NCBI GenBank assembly: GCA_026414225.1
Contig: JAOAJK010000003.1
Coordinates: forward strand, 1 to 64,000
Source: Thermoplasmata archaeon
Lineage (GTDB): Archaea; Thermoplasmatota; Thermoplasmata; Lutacidiplasmatales; SKW197
Direction: 5' to 3'
Length of the DNA: 64,000 nucleotides
A program made the translations under genes and the position numbers. This document shows, one piece after another, positions 1 to 9,427 of the stretch; position 1 is the stretch's first letter; every line of letters starts with the position of its first letter. Under the pieces are notes generated by a model. That model did no database searches. It had not been told where the DNA came from and saw only the letters and a program-made list of their open reading frames with translations.

Positions 1-150
1 CCCTCAACCCAACACCCTGAACTTCGCCATCCAGAATCAGCCTTTTCCGTATTTTCATTAAAATAGAATAGGTGGAGAGTTATATATAATCTTATATGAG
101 ATTTATCGGCATCTCCAGAATATCCTTTCCAAACGCCACTGTCCCATTAC

Positions 151-3100
151 CTACTCGCCCTTCAATTTTTCCCACTCCCGCCTCACCCTCTCCGCCCAGA
201 CCTTATTCCCTATGGACTCGAAATAGTTCAGGGCAGCAGTGAGCATCTGAGCATCTCCCCTGAACCTGCCGTATTCATAGAGGATTTTGTAGTATTCTAT
301 GTTCGTTATCCCAGAGGTTTCGTAAATTTGAAGGGAACGCTCGAAGTGTTCCTCGCTCCCCTTCAATTTTCCATACTCCCTGGAGCCCTGTGCCTTCAGC
401 TCGCTCAAACCAAGTTTTTCCGCAAGTTCCAGAACCTCATCAAGTAGGATTTTTGCCTCGTCACTGGCCCCCATCTCCAGCTTCGCCTCAGCCATTCCAA
501 ACAGGTTGTAGGCATACACGGTTTTCTCACCTGTTTCCCGTACAATTTTGTTGCTGTCATGGAAGTATTTGTAGCCCCTTTCAGGTTCACCCATTTCACA
601 GTACAGATTCCCGAGATTGTTGTAAATCAGAGCCACACCTGGAATGTCCCCGAGTTTTTCCCGCATATCCAGGCTTCTTTTGAAGAATTCCATTGCATTG
701 CTGAATTCTCCAGTGTAGGTGTAAATGACTCCAATATTTCCGCAGAGCCCCGCAATTCCCCAGACATCGCCAATCCTTTCCAGGATGCTCAAGCTCCTAA
801 GATAGTATTCCAGGGCTTCCTTGTATTTACCCTGCCCCGAGTGTATCTGGGCGATGTTGTTGTAACCCATTGCAATTCCCCACACATCCCCGATTTTTTG
901 TCTAACAGCCAGGGCTTTCAGGGCATATTCCAGCGCTTCTCCGTACTCGTTTCTTTCCCTGTGAATGATACCTATGTTGTTGAAGGCAGATGCAACCTGG
1001 ATCAGGTTACCGGCTTTCTCCGCAACCTCCGCACTCCTCATGCAGAACTTGAGTGCATCCGTGTATTCACCGAGGTAGTAATGAACCACGCCAATCCTGT
1101 TCAGAATCTTCGCAGCTTCTTCATCCCCGTTTCCGAGTGCCAGTGCCTTCTCCTGGTACTCGAGGGCCTTTCTGTAATCCCCCTTCCTTTCATGGACTAA
1201 ACCGGTTATTGAATAAATACTGGGAAGATGAGGGTTTAAATCCTGGTTCTTCAGCACGATTTCAAGGGCTTTCAGGGCATCCGCAATCGCTCCACCGTAA
1301 TCCGCCTTCTTCACCCTGATTTCCGCTGCTTTCACAAGGATTCTCACAGATTCCGCTTCAATACCGGCACATCTCTCAAGTTTCTGGTTCAAAAATTTAA
1401 GTGCCTCGTCATATTTCCCGACGAGGGCCAGCACATCGGCGAGCTCTTCAAGCACCGCAGGTTCAGTTTCAGCATACCTCTCATCCCCTTCCATCCTGTC
1501 CAGCACCAGCATATACATTCTGCTGCTTTCCTCATTGGCATACCTCTGCCTTGCATTCCTGGCTGCAAGCAGACCGAATTCCACAATTTTCTCTTTCTGG
1601 TCGGTGTGAAGATAGTGGGAGAAAATTTCAGGTAGAAGTTCAATCTTATTCTGGCTTCTGTAGTCCGCTTCGAGAAACTGCGCGATTGCTTCATGGTAGG
1701 CGGTACGGATCCCCTCCGGCAGTTCGTTGTAGAGCACCTCCCTTACCATCGAGTGCTCGAACCTGTATTTCTGCCTTGTCGACAGGAGCAATTTGTGGGT
1801 TCTTTCAAGTTCCGTAAGCACCTTCAGGAGTTCAATCCTGGGTTTCCCGCTCACCTTCTGGATTATCTCTGCATTGAACTCTTCCCCTATCACGCTCGCC
1901 AGCTCTGCTATCTCCCTTTCCTCCCTGTTCAGCTTCCGGATACGCCAGGATATCAAATCATGCACTTTTTTGGGGATTTTCAGGCCGACTTCCTCGCCAG
2001 CGGCAGGGACCAGATTCTCCTCCACTATAGTTTTCAGGGTTTCAATCACGAATAGTGGGTTACCCTCTGTCTGCTCAAAGATTTTCTTCACAAATCTGTC
2101 CAGACATTCACTACCCATCACGACCTGAACCAATTGCCTGCAATCCTGTTCCTTCAACCTTTCCAGTTCTATTTTTTCAACGATTCCTTCCTGGACCATC
2201 TTGAGTTCTACCTCTGCGACCGGGTGAAGGGCACCCTCGTGTGATACAGTTTCTTCAGGTCTATAGGTGGCGATGACCATTGCTTTCTGGTTTTGGAGGT
2301 TTCTTGATACATAGTGGAGCAACGCAACTGAAGAAGCATCCACCCACTGCAAATTCTCGAACACAATAATCAGGGGTTTCTTCTCAGCTCTCCGCTGGAG
2401 GGCTCGCAGCACATTTTCAAACATCTTCGACTGCCTTATTTTTGGCTCGTCCTTCGCAAAATCTATTCCCTCATACCTTCCTGTGCCAATAAAATTCTTC
2501 AGAACTTCCTCGACTGGCTGGGTTTTCTCGTAATTCCCCCTCCACTCCGCGATTATTCCACCAAACTCTTCCTCTATTTTCTGCAAAAGTTCTTTTATGT
2601 CGTTGAGAAAGAACTCGTCTTCTCTACCAGAAATGATTGCAATCAGGTTTAACAGTTTCCCGGGCATACTAACAATGTTGAAACTCCCATGGCTCATTCT
2701 CTGAATGTCTTCAATCACCGCCTCCTCTGCCTTCATCTGCTTGATGGAATCCATTATGAAGCTCCGGACAGCTGTGACCATCCCTGTGAAAATATCCGCA
2801 TCAATCCTGTCCTCTCGGGTATACTTAGCAACCAGCAGCCCGCTGTTTTTTTCCACTGCGTAAAGTCCTTCCAGTTTAGGGGGCTTCTGCTCGAGGATGA
2901 GGTGCTCCTGCCCGATTGCCTTCAGCATCTCAATGAATGGGAGAAATGGGGTTAAACTTCCGAAATTGCAGGAACCCCTGAGCACCTGAACTTCGGACCT
3001 TTCTGCCTCTTTAAGAAATTCCTCCATCAACCTGGTTTTTCCGACCCCGCATTCGCCAGCTATAAAAATGGTCCCGCCCCTCCCTTCAAGTAGTCCAGAT

Positions 3101-3171
3101 AACTTGCTCCTCAGAAACCCGAGCTCTTTTTCCCTGTCCACAAACTCCGCTGGCAGCTTTATCTGAGCCAT
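151..3171 (-). CDS. AAA/NACHT-type predicted ATPase with C-terminal TPR array (MalT/adenylate-cyclase-associated ATPase-like)
   Basis: 1006-aa ORF; N-terminal Walker A (IFIAGECGVGKTRL), Walker B-like IIVFENLQWVD, then many TPR units (e.g. NIGIIHRERNEYGEALEYALKALAVRQKIGD). Confidence 0.8.
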   Translation of the reverse strand: MAQIKLPAEFVDREKELGFLRSKLSGLLEGRGGTIFIAGECGVGKTRLMEEFLKEAERSEVQVLRGSCNFGSLTPFLPFIEMLKAIGQEHLILEQKPPKLEGLYAVEKNSGLLVAKYTREDRIDADIFTGMVTAVRSFIMDSIKQMKAEEAVIEDIQRMSHGSFNIVSMPGKLLNLIAIISGREDEFFLNDIKELLQKIEEEFGGIIAEWRGNYEKTQPVEEVLKNFIGTGRYEGIDFAKDEPKIRQSKMFENVLRALQRRAEKKPLIIVFENLQWVDASSVALLHYVSRNLQNQKAMVIATYRPEETVSHEGALHPVAEVELKMVQEGIVEKIELERLKEQDCRQLVQVVMGSECLDRFVKKIFEQTEGNPLFVIETLKTIVEENLVPAAGEEVGLKIPKKVHDLISWRIRKLNREEREIAELASVIGEEFNAEIIQKVSGKPRIELLKVLTELERTHKLLLSTRQKYRFEHSMVREVLYNELPEGIRTAYHEAIAQFLEADYRSQNKIELLPEIFSHYLHTDQKEKIVEFGLLAARNARQRYANEESSRMYMLVLDRMEGDERYAETEPAVLEELADVLALVGKYDEALKFLNQKLERCAGIEAESVRILVKAAEIRVKKADYGGAIADALKALEIVLKNQDLNPHLPSIYSITGLVHERKGDYRKALEYQEKALALGNGDEEAAKILNRIGVVHYYLGEYTDALKFCMRSAEVAEKAGNLIQVASAFNNIGIIHRERNEYGEALEYALKALAVRQKIGDVWGIAMGYNNIAQIHSGQGKYKEALEYYLRSLSILERIGDVWGIAGLCGNIGVIYTYTGEFSNAMEFFKRSLDMREKLGDIPGVALIYNNLGNLYCEMGEPERGYKYFHDSNKIVRETGEKTVYAYNLFGMAEAKLEMGASDEAKILLDEVLELAEKLGLSELKAQGSREYGKLKGSEEHFERSLQIYETSGITNIEYYKILYEYGRFRGDAQMLTAALNYFESIGNKVWAERVRREWEKLKGE

Positions 3172-3307
3172 TGCAACGCACCAACGCCAACACCGTATTT
3201 ATTGGTTTTGGATGCCCTCCCGAATTTTGAAAATCATGCCAGATGTAGCCAGATTCTAAAACATCTTCCGAAAATTATATATATTCCATAAAACAATTAC
3301 AAATTGT

Positions 3308-3445
3308 ATGCAAAATGTAGGCGATAACCGCAAAACCGAGATGGAGTTACTCTGCAAAGGCTTCCTGCTTACCTATGAGACCAACAAGGACACCGCTACT
3401 GCATTTTGCAAAGGGTTTTTGCTCAAACTTGAGGGCTACCGCTGA
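3308..3445 (+). CDS. Putative small ORF (45 aa) with internal repeat LCKGFLLTYE/FCKGFLLKLE
   Basis: ATG at 3308, stop TGA 3443-3445: MQNVGDNRKTEMELLCKGFLLTYETNKDTATAFCKGFLLKLEGYR; TATA-like ttatatata at about 3275-3283, spacing suits a leaderless transcript; absent from the ORF track (too short). Confidence 0.5.
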   Translation: MQNVGDNRKTEMELLCKGFLLTYETNKDTATAFCKGFLLKLEGYR

Positions 3446-5288
3446 GCTTTTTCCTCACAACATCATTTACCGTTTTTCCATCCGCCCTTCCCCTCAATTT
3501 TGCCATTGCCAGTCCCATTAACGCTCCCTCGGGATTCGGTTTTGCTTTTATTTCTGGATGGGCAGCCAGCAATTCCTCCACAACCTTTTCCACTTCTTCC
3601 ACGGAGAGCTTGGCCACCCCCGATTTCTCAATCGCTTTCTCAATCGTTGGGGCGCCCAGAAGGAAGGCCTCTATCACCTTCTCAATGCCCTCCTTCGCAA
3701 ATTTTCCAGAGATGTAGGCACAGAAAATTTCCTCGAGCACGGGCTGGCTCAACTTCTCCACATCCAGCCCCCTGCCCTGCATCTCTCCCAGGGTATTTGT
3801 CAGCACCCTGGCAATCTCGCTTATCGCTGCCGGAAATTTTGCACACAAAGATTCAAATTCGAGGTCCCTCCAGTCCCTTATTATCTGCCCCGCAATTTCC
3901 GTGCTTATTCCATATTCTCTTGAAAACCTCGCCACCTTCTCCTCAAATTCTTCAATTGGAATGAGGTCAGCCATGAGCGACGGCGTCACCCTGATTGGCG
4001 GCACATCTGTTTCCGGGTACATCCTTGCACCACCTGGTAAAGGCCTGCTGTATCTCGTGGTTCCATCAGGCAACGGGTCCCTTGTTTCCTCGGGGACGCC
4101 AGCAATTGCAACCCTTGCCCTCTGCATCACCGCCCTTAGGCCCCTTTCAAGTTTCTCCCCATCCCCTGCAGCCAGCACGAACGCATCGTTTTCAGCAAGC
4201 GCGAGGAGCTCCCGTATCCTGGCTACCTCCTCGGCCGTGATTCCGTAATTCGGGAGTTCATCGGAATGGAAAATTCCACCGAGTCCGAACACCCTCGCAT
4301 GCTGGGCAAGTTCAGAGCCAAGCCGATGCATCTCCTCCCACTTCTTTCCGAGAAGCCCCGCAAAACCAATGAGTTTGACCGCCAGCACCTTACCCCCGCT
4401 ATTCAATGCACTCTTTATCACCTTTGAGTTGGAGCCCGCAAACACGGGCGTCACATCAAAGAGCTTGTCCACAACCATCGCATTTCTTTCCTGGAGTTTT
4501 TTCGAAACCTCCACCAGCTTCAACTGCCTCATCGCCTCATTCTTCACATACTCGGGCAGCAGATTGAGTTCCTGGACACCCTTGATTTCCACCCTGGCTC
4601 CACCGCCCACGGAAATGTTCAGGTCTTCCCGTATTGTTCCTATTCCCCGCTTCACCTTCCTGGTTGCCCTCAGCATGAGCCCGATTCTTTCAGCCACCTC
4701 CCTTACCTCCTCCGGTGTGTGTAAATCTGGAGTTGTGGCAATTTCAATGAGCGGAATTCCCAGACGGTCAAGCCGGTAGGTCACTTCCTGCCCCTCCATC
4801 TCCATTTTTCTGGCTGCATCCTCCTCGAGACATAGGGTAGGGATGCCGATTTCTTTCTCACCAACTTTCAATTTCCCACCCACAGCCACGAGGGCGGTGC
4901 GCTGGAAACCAGTTGTGTTGGAACCGTCAACCACGATCTTCCGCATCACATGAATTTCATCGAGCACCTCTGCATTTAGATGTTTTGCGATGCTAAGCAC
5001 AATCTTCAATGCCTCCGGATTCAGGGCGTGGGGCGGCTCCTCATCGCACTCAACAAGGCAGGTGCTTCCTCTGATTACCTCATACCTGAAAACCAGATTC
5101 CGTTCTGCGGTCTCCTTCGCTGCTAAGTCGATTTCGCCGGATTCTCCCTCGGCCGCCTTCAATTTCCGGACAAAGGTTCCAGCAACTTCCTCACAAAGCT
5201 CTGAACTGCAATCACAGAAAAGCTTCTTTGTATCCAGCTGCTGGTGAATTTCCAGACCGACCTTCAGCCCGATGCTCTTCCAGTCCAT
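3423..5288 (-). CDS. gatE: Glutamyl-tRNA(Gln) amidotransferase subunit E
   Basis: Starts MDWKSIGLKVGLEIHQQLDTKKLFC; GatB/E family motifs and C-terminal YqeY-like region; adjacent to gatD; start trimmed from ORF-track 5384. Confidence 0.95.
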   Translation of the reverse strand: MDWKSIGLKVGLEIHQQLDTKKLFCDCSSELCEEVAGTFVRKLKAAEGESGEIDLAAKETAERNLVFRYEVIRGSTCLVECDEEPPHALNPEALKIVLSIAKHLNAEVLDEIHVMRKIVVDGSNTTGFQRTALVAVGGKLKVGEKEIGIPTLCLEEDAARKMEMEGQEVTYRLDRLGIPLIEIATTPDLHTPEEVREVAERIGLMLRATRKVKRGIGTIREDLNISVGGGARVEIKGVQELNLLPEYVKNEAMRQLKLVEVSKKLQERNAMVVDKLFDVTPVFAGSNSKVIKSALNSGGKVLAVKLIGFAGLLGKKWEEMHRLGSELAQHARVFGLGGIFHSDELPNYGITAEEVARIRELLALAENDAFVLAAGDGEKLERGLRAVMQRARVAIAGVPEETRDPLPDGTTRYSRPLPGGARMYPETDVPPIRVTPSLMADLIPIEEFEEKVARFSREYGISTEIAGQIIRDWRDLEFESLCAKFPAAISEIARVLTNTLGEMQGRGLDVEKLSQPVLEEIFCAYISGKFAKEGIEKVIEAFLLGAPTIEKAIEKSGVAKLSVEEVEKVVEELLAAHPEIKAKPNPEGALMGLAMAKLRGRADGKTVNDVVRKKLSGSPQV

Positions 5289-5290
5289 GC

Positions 5291-6559
5291 TCACACCTCC
5301 CGTCTTGCCGAAATCTCGCCGGCGATGCTGGTCTCCATCAGGGTTTTCACCTCGTCCTGGTTTCCTGCATGGGCGAGCACCCACATCAGCTTTACATAAG
5401 CGGTTTCGGCCAGCATGTCCTTACCATCGATGACTCCTGCCCTTATCAGCTCACGGCCAGTGGAATAAACATTCATGTTCACCGTGCCGTGGATACATTG
5501 CGAGGTCATCACCACTGCACAGCCCTGGCGGATGTAATCCCTGACTACTGGCACAAATCTAGAGTTCACATGTCCCAGCCCTGTGCCCGCAATGACCACG
5601 CCCTTTGCACCCTCAAAATGGGCTCTGAACAATCGCTCGCTCATTCCTGGGTAGTAATAAAGTAGGTTTACTCTCTCCTCCATCCTGGTGTCATACCGCA
5701 GGGGGCCCGGTTTTCGCAGGTTTCCATTCACAACCACTTTCTCGCCATCAACATAGCCAGCTTCACGGGCATTTACCGTCCTGAATGCATCCCTCCTGGT
5801 CGTGTGCATCTTTCTCACCTTTGTACCAGGATGGACCGCACAACGATTATCTGAAGTACCCTCGTGCATCACGACGCAGACATCTCCCACATCTGCACTG
5901 GCTGCGAATCTGACCGCAGAGAGCAGGTTGAGGTGTGCATCGCTTGAGGGCCTGTCGGAGGAACGCTGGGAACCGACAAGGACCACGGGGCAGGGAAGTG
6001 ATGTGAACATGAACGCAAGGGCTGCGGCTGTGTAGCCCATCGTGTCGGTGCCATGGGTAATCACGACACCCATTCCGTTCCTGAGCTTCTCAGCAACCTT
6101 TTCCGCAATCTGCTGCCACATCTTCACATCCATGTCCTCGCTCAGAACACTGAACAGAATCTCGGGGTGAATGTTTGCAACTCTGAAAAGTTCTGGCATC
6201 GCCTTTACAAGTTCTCCAGGTGACTTTGCAGGATGCACCGCACCGGTGTGGTAATCCACATAACTTGCGATTGTCCCTCCTGTGCCAACCACAGCCACAT
6301 CCGGCAGCTCCGGGCTCCGCTCAACTGAACCCTCTTCCTCCCGGACCGTTTTCCTTTTCTGGACAAGTTCAACACCCTTGATTTTTTCGATCGCTAAGCC
6401 AATGTTATACCCGTTTTTGAGCTTGACTACGAGCACGCCCTCGTCACTGAACTCATGGTGGGGCATGAGAATTCCCTGCACGGTGCCAGTGATTGTGTCA
6501 ATCTTCACGACATCTCCTGGTTCCAGCCCCTTCTGCTTCAGAAACTCCTCATAGTTCAT
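5291..6559 (-). CDS. gatD: Glutamyl-tRNA(Gln) amidotransferase subunit D (asparaginase-like)
   Basis: VVGTGGTIASYVDYHTGAVHP and VVITHGTDTMGYTAAALAFM asparaginase motifs; next to gatE. Confidence 0.95.
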   Translation of the reverse strand: MNYEEFLKQKGLEPGDVVKIDTITGTVQGILMPHHEFSDEGVLVVKLKNGYNIGLAIEKIKGVELVQKRKTVREEEGSVERSPELPDVAVVGTGGTIASYVDYHTGAVHPAKSPGELVKAMPELFRVANIHPEILFSVLSEDMDVKMWQQIAEKVAEKLRNGMGVVITHGTDTMGYTAAALAFMFTSLPCPVVLVGSQRSSDRPSSDAHLNLLSAVRFAASADVGDVCVVMHEGTSDNRCAVHPGTKVRKMHTTRRDAFRTVNAREAGYVDGEKVVVNGNLRKPGPLRYDTRMEERVNLLYYYPGMSERLFRAHFEGAKGVVIAGTGLGHVNSRFVPVVRDYIRQGCAVVMTSQCIHGTVNMNVYSTGRELIRAGVIDGKDMLAETAYVKLMWVLAHAGNQDEVKTLMETSIAGEISARREV

Positions 6560-7250
6560 GGGATGCCTTAAGGGAAGAAGGATTATGAATTTTTGGGCGG
6601 CTTACCCTAACCCGGAGCTTCCCTATGCCCGAGATTTCCGCTTCTACAACATCTCCAGGTTTCACCTCGCCAACGCCAGATGGCGTGCCTGTCGCAATTA
6701 TATCGTATTTCTCAAGCGTGAAGATTTCCGATGCGCTTGCAATCAGTTCCTCAACACCGAAAACCATCTGACTGGTATTTCCATACTGTCTCAGTCCTCC
6801 ATTTACCTTCAACGAAATTGCCAGGTTTCGCCAGTCCAGTTTATCTGGCGGCACGATCTCCGGCCCAAACGGAGCCGATGTGTCGAAACATTTTGCCTTT
6901 GTCCAAGGCAAGCCCTGCTTCTTCGCCTCCCCCTGGATATCCCTTGCAGTCATGTCCAGAACAATGGAAAAGCCGAGAACATCCTTCTTCAGATTCACCA
7001 CACTCACTCCCTTCAACCTTCGCTTTATCACCACCGCCAGTTCCACCTCGTGTTCCACGCGGTTCGAGTAGACGGGCAGAACAACGGTGCCTCCGTGAGG
7101 CACAAGGGCGGAACGGGGCTTTATGAAAAACACTGGGTCTGGGGGGACCTCTTCCCGCATCTCCGCTGCATGGGCAGAATAATTTCTGGCAACGCAGACA
7201 ATTTTGGAGGGCCTGAACTCAATTTTCCTGTCCCGGAACCACACTTTCAT
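6549..7250 (-). CDS. Fumarylacetoacetate hydrolase family protein
   Basis: KIVCVARNYSAHAAEMREEVPPDPVFFIKPRSALVPHGG and TGTPSGVGEVKPGDVVEAEISGIG are typical FAH-family motifs; likely start MKVWFRDRK. Confidence 0.88.
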   Translation of the reverse strand: MKVWFRDRKIEFRPSKIVCVARNYSAHAAEMREEVPPDPVFFIKPRSALVPHGGTVVLPVYSNRVEHEVELAVVIKRRLKGVSVVNLKKDVLGFSIVLDMTARDIQGEAKKQGLPWTKAKCFDTSAPFGPEIVPPDKLDWRNLAISLKVNGGLRQYGNTSQMVFGVEELIASASEIFTLEKYDIIATGTPSGVGEVKPGDVVEAEISGIGKLRVRVSRPKIHNPSSLKASHEL

Positions 7251-7272
7251 AAAAGGAAAAAGGGGAAAAAAT

Positions 7273-7473
7273 TCAATCAAATTTGGCGATGTCGTCGATC
7301 AGGTCTGCGTGGGTGAGCAGCATCCTCCTGCAGCAGTACCTTTTAAGTCCCAAACTGTCAAGGACCTCACCCGGCTTCTCACCGCCCTCAACCCTTCGCT
7401 TGAACACCTCGTAGTAGGACCCTATCACCTTTCCGCATGTGAAACATCGCACTGGGATTATCATTTTCCTCAC
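7273..7473 (-). CDS. rpoN: DNA-directed RNA polymerase subunit N
   Basis: 66 aa, [15 protein letters not shown]...[22 protein letters not shown]; in ribosomal operon. Confidence 0.96.
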   Translation of the reverse strand: MRKMIIPVRCFTCGKVIGSYYEVFKRRVEGGEKPGEVLDSLGLKRYCCRRMLLTHADLIDDIAKFD

Positions 7474-7868
7474 CTGTAGGACTTCTGGCGTTTCTTCCTT
7501 GCGCCCCTGCCACCCGGTTTCTTCGGCAGCTTCCGCCTCGGATCGCTCACAAGCAAATTGCGGTCAACCTTTCTGAACAGTTCCTCGAGTTCCTTATCTC
7601 CCAGAAACTTAACAAGTCCTTTTGCGATTGCGGTTCTGGCAGCAGACGCCTGACCCATCGTGCCCCCGCCTTTCACCACCACATCTATGTCCACCTTCAG
7701 CGCTTTCTCCTTCGCCAGAATCAGCGGCTCCATCATTTTCAATCTTGCAAGTTCTGGCTGATATATTTCTACCGGGACTTTGTTGATCCTGACCCTACCC
7801 TTGCCCTCACGGACATAAGCCCTTGCAATGGCAGTTTTTCTCTTTCCGCTTGTGGTAATGATTTCCAT
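7470..7868 (-). CDS. rps9: Ribosomal protein S9 (uS9)
   Basis: [24 protein letters not shown] ... [24 protein letters not shown]. Confidence 0.96.
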   Translation of the reverse strand: MEIITTSGKRKTAIARAYVREGKGRVRINKVPVEIYQPELARLKMMEPLILAKEKALKVDIDVVVKGGGTMGQASAARTAIAKGLVKFLGDKELEELFRKVDRNLLVSDPRRKLPKKPGGRGARKKRQKSYR

Positions 7869-7880
7869 TCCGATACCTCC

Positions 7881-8303
7881 TTAAAATTTAGCTCCAAGTT
7901 CTCTGGAGAGTTCACCCAGAGACATGAACTTTACCGTCCCTTTTCTTTCCGCCTCGGGCACATTCACCATCTTATGATTCTTGAATTCGTCGGGCATGCC
8001 AATGTAGACCTTCAGGCGCCTGTATGCCTCGGTCCCCCGCCTTGATTTTGCGTAGGGAAGCATACCCCGTACCGTCCGTCTCAGAATTCTATCAGGCATT
8101 CTTGGATAAAAGGGTCCCTTCCTCTTCCGCACATTACCTGCATGCCTCTTCTTGAGGTAATCCTCAATTATCTGGGCTCTCGAACCAGTTATAATGGCCT
8201 TCTCAGCGTTGAGGACGACGACTTCCTCTCCATCAAGGAGCAGCTTAGCGACCTCCGAACAGAGCCGTCCCAGAATTTTTCCGGATGCATCTATGACTAT
8301 CAT
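7881..8303 (-). CDS. rpl13: Ribosomal protein L13 (uL13)
   Basis: IDASGKILGRLCSEVAKLLLDGEEVVVLNAEKAIITG...VRGMLPYAKSRG-like motif. Confidence 0.95.
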   Translation of the reverse strand: MIVIDASGKILGRLCSEVAKLLLDGEEVVVLNAEKAIITGSRAQIIEDYLKKRHAGNVRKRKGPFYPRMPDRILRRTVRGMLPYAKSRRGTEAYRRLKVYIGMPDEFKNHKMVNVPEAERKGTVKFMSLGELSRELGAKF

Positions 8304-8307
8304 GTGC

Positions 8308-8667
8308 TCACCCCAGAATCCTCACATTTGTTCCCTTGGGATTTTCAGCCATCAGTTCCCTGAGGGTAATCACTCGGCCACCGGCCTTCGTTATTTTGGT
8401 CACCGCACCGGCACTCGCTGTATAGGCCGCCACTATCACTGGCTTTTTGATTTCCCCGGCTCCAAGCAGTTTTCCAGGCACCACTATTGTCTCGTTGGAT
8501 GCTGCAAATCTGTCTATCCTGCTCACATTTACTTCTGCCCTATTCTTGTTTGAGCCCTCAAGACGGAGTGCAACATCTCGCCAGATTGGTGCATCAGATT
8601 CCCTTGCTTTCTTCTTTAACTCGAGAATCAGATTCACCAGTTCAGGATTTGTTTTTTTGGTTTTCAT
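8308..8667 (-). CDS. rpl18e: Ribosomal protein L18e (eL18)
   Basis: NPELVNLILELKKKARESDAPIWRDVALRL...SAGAVTKITKAGGRVITLRELMAENPKGTNVRILG. Confidence 0.95.
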   Translation of the reverse strand: MKTKKTNPELVNLILELKKKARESDAPIWRDVALRLEGSNKNRAEVNVSRIDRFAASNETIVVPGKLLGAGEIKKPVIVAAYTASAGAVTKITKAGGRVITLRELMAENPKGTNVRILG

Positions 8668-8755
8668 ATCTGACTCCTCCGATGTTGTGAGCTATCCTAA
8701 ACTCAGATGGTTTATAATTGTTTCGGAGGAACCCTTTTTAGTGTATTATCAACCC

Positions 8756-8797
8756 ACCTCGTGAACAACAGAAGCCAGACATAACTGTTCACGAGGT
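8756..8797. repeat. Perfect 12-bp inverted repeat (ACCTCGTGAACA / TGTTCACGAGGT), 18-nt spacer
   Basis: Direct reading of both arms at 8756-8767 and 8786-8797. Confidence 0.85.
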
Positions 8798-8918
8798 AAG
8801 TTGACAGAAACTGAGAAATCGATGGACATTGTGGGCGTTTGTGATATGTGAAGATATTCCTCATAAAGTGAAGTTGGCAAATGGAAAGTAGTATATGAAA
8901 AGAACGAAAGAAATTGGG

Positions 8919-9054
8919 TTGATTCACCGAATTTAAATCTGTGGATGACTTACTCGTCCCTGCAGGCGTTCACGGGTCCCTTGATAATACAATGTCCAGG
9001 TTCTATAGAAAAACTTAAATACTGCTGATTTAATAATAACCTTGGGTGAATCAA
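8919..9054. promoter_or_regulatory. 10-bp inverted repeat TTGATTCACC (8919-8928) / GGTGAATCAA (9045-9054) flanking the regulator promoter
   Basis: Arms are exact reverse complements; the second arm ends directly before the ATG of the wHTH gene. Confidence 0.5.
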
Positions 9055-9055
9055 T

Positions 9056-9427
9056 ATGTGCAGCCAGCTAAAAGACGAAGAAAGGGAATTGGTTTCTGCG
9101 TTAATAAAGGCCAAAATCCCGAAAAATGTTGCAAAATGCCTGGTGCACCTTACAGTTAGAGGCGAATCCTCATCCCGTGATATTGAAAGCAGAATGGATA
9201 TGCGACAGCCAGAAGTTTCAATTGGTATCCAGGAATTGAGAAAATTGAACTGGGTTGTTAAATTTGAAAAGAGGAAGGAAGGGAAGGGACGGCCCCTTCA
9301 CACTTACAGAATGGTGGTGCCTTTTGAGAGGGTACTGGAGTACATTGAAAAGAAAGAAAAGGAAAGAATTCAAGAAATAAATGATAACCTGGAAAAAATA
9401 AGGAAGCTTGCGAGGAATCTCAAGTAG
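9056..9427 (+). CDS. Winged-helix transcriptional regulator (small archaeal HTH family)
   Basis: 123 aa, wHTH pattern (SSRDIESRMDMRQPEVSIGIQELRKLNWV) and C-terminal coiled coil; TATA-like ttaaata upstream. Confidence 0.75.
   Translation: MCSQLKDEERELVSALIKAKIPKNVAKCLVHLTVRGESSSRDIESRMDMRQPEVSIGIQELRKLNWVVKFEKRKEGKGRPLHTYRMVVPFERVLEYIEKKEKERIQEINDNLEKIRKLARNLK

Noticed and set aside
559-1200. 213-aa plus-strand ORF inside the AAA/TPR gene
   Set aside because: Antisense shadow of the strongly coding 151-3171 minus-strand gene; no recognisable domain and unlikely composition.
6558-7316. 252-aa plus-strand ORF
   Set aside because: Antisense to the FAH-family gene with recognisable motifs; shadow ORF.
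8712-8927. 71-aa minus-strand ORF in the intergenic region containing the inverted repeat
   Set aside because: No motif, no ribosome-binding or promoter support, low-complexity composition; noncoding interpretation preferred.
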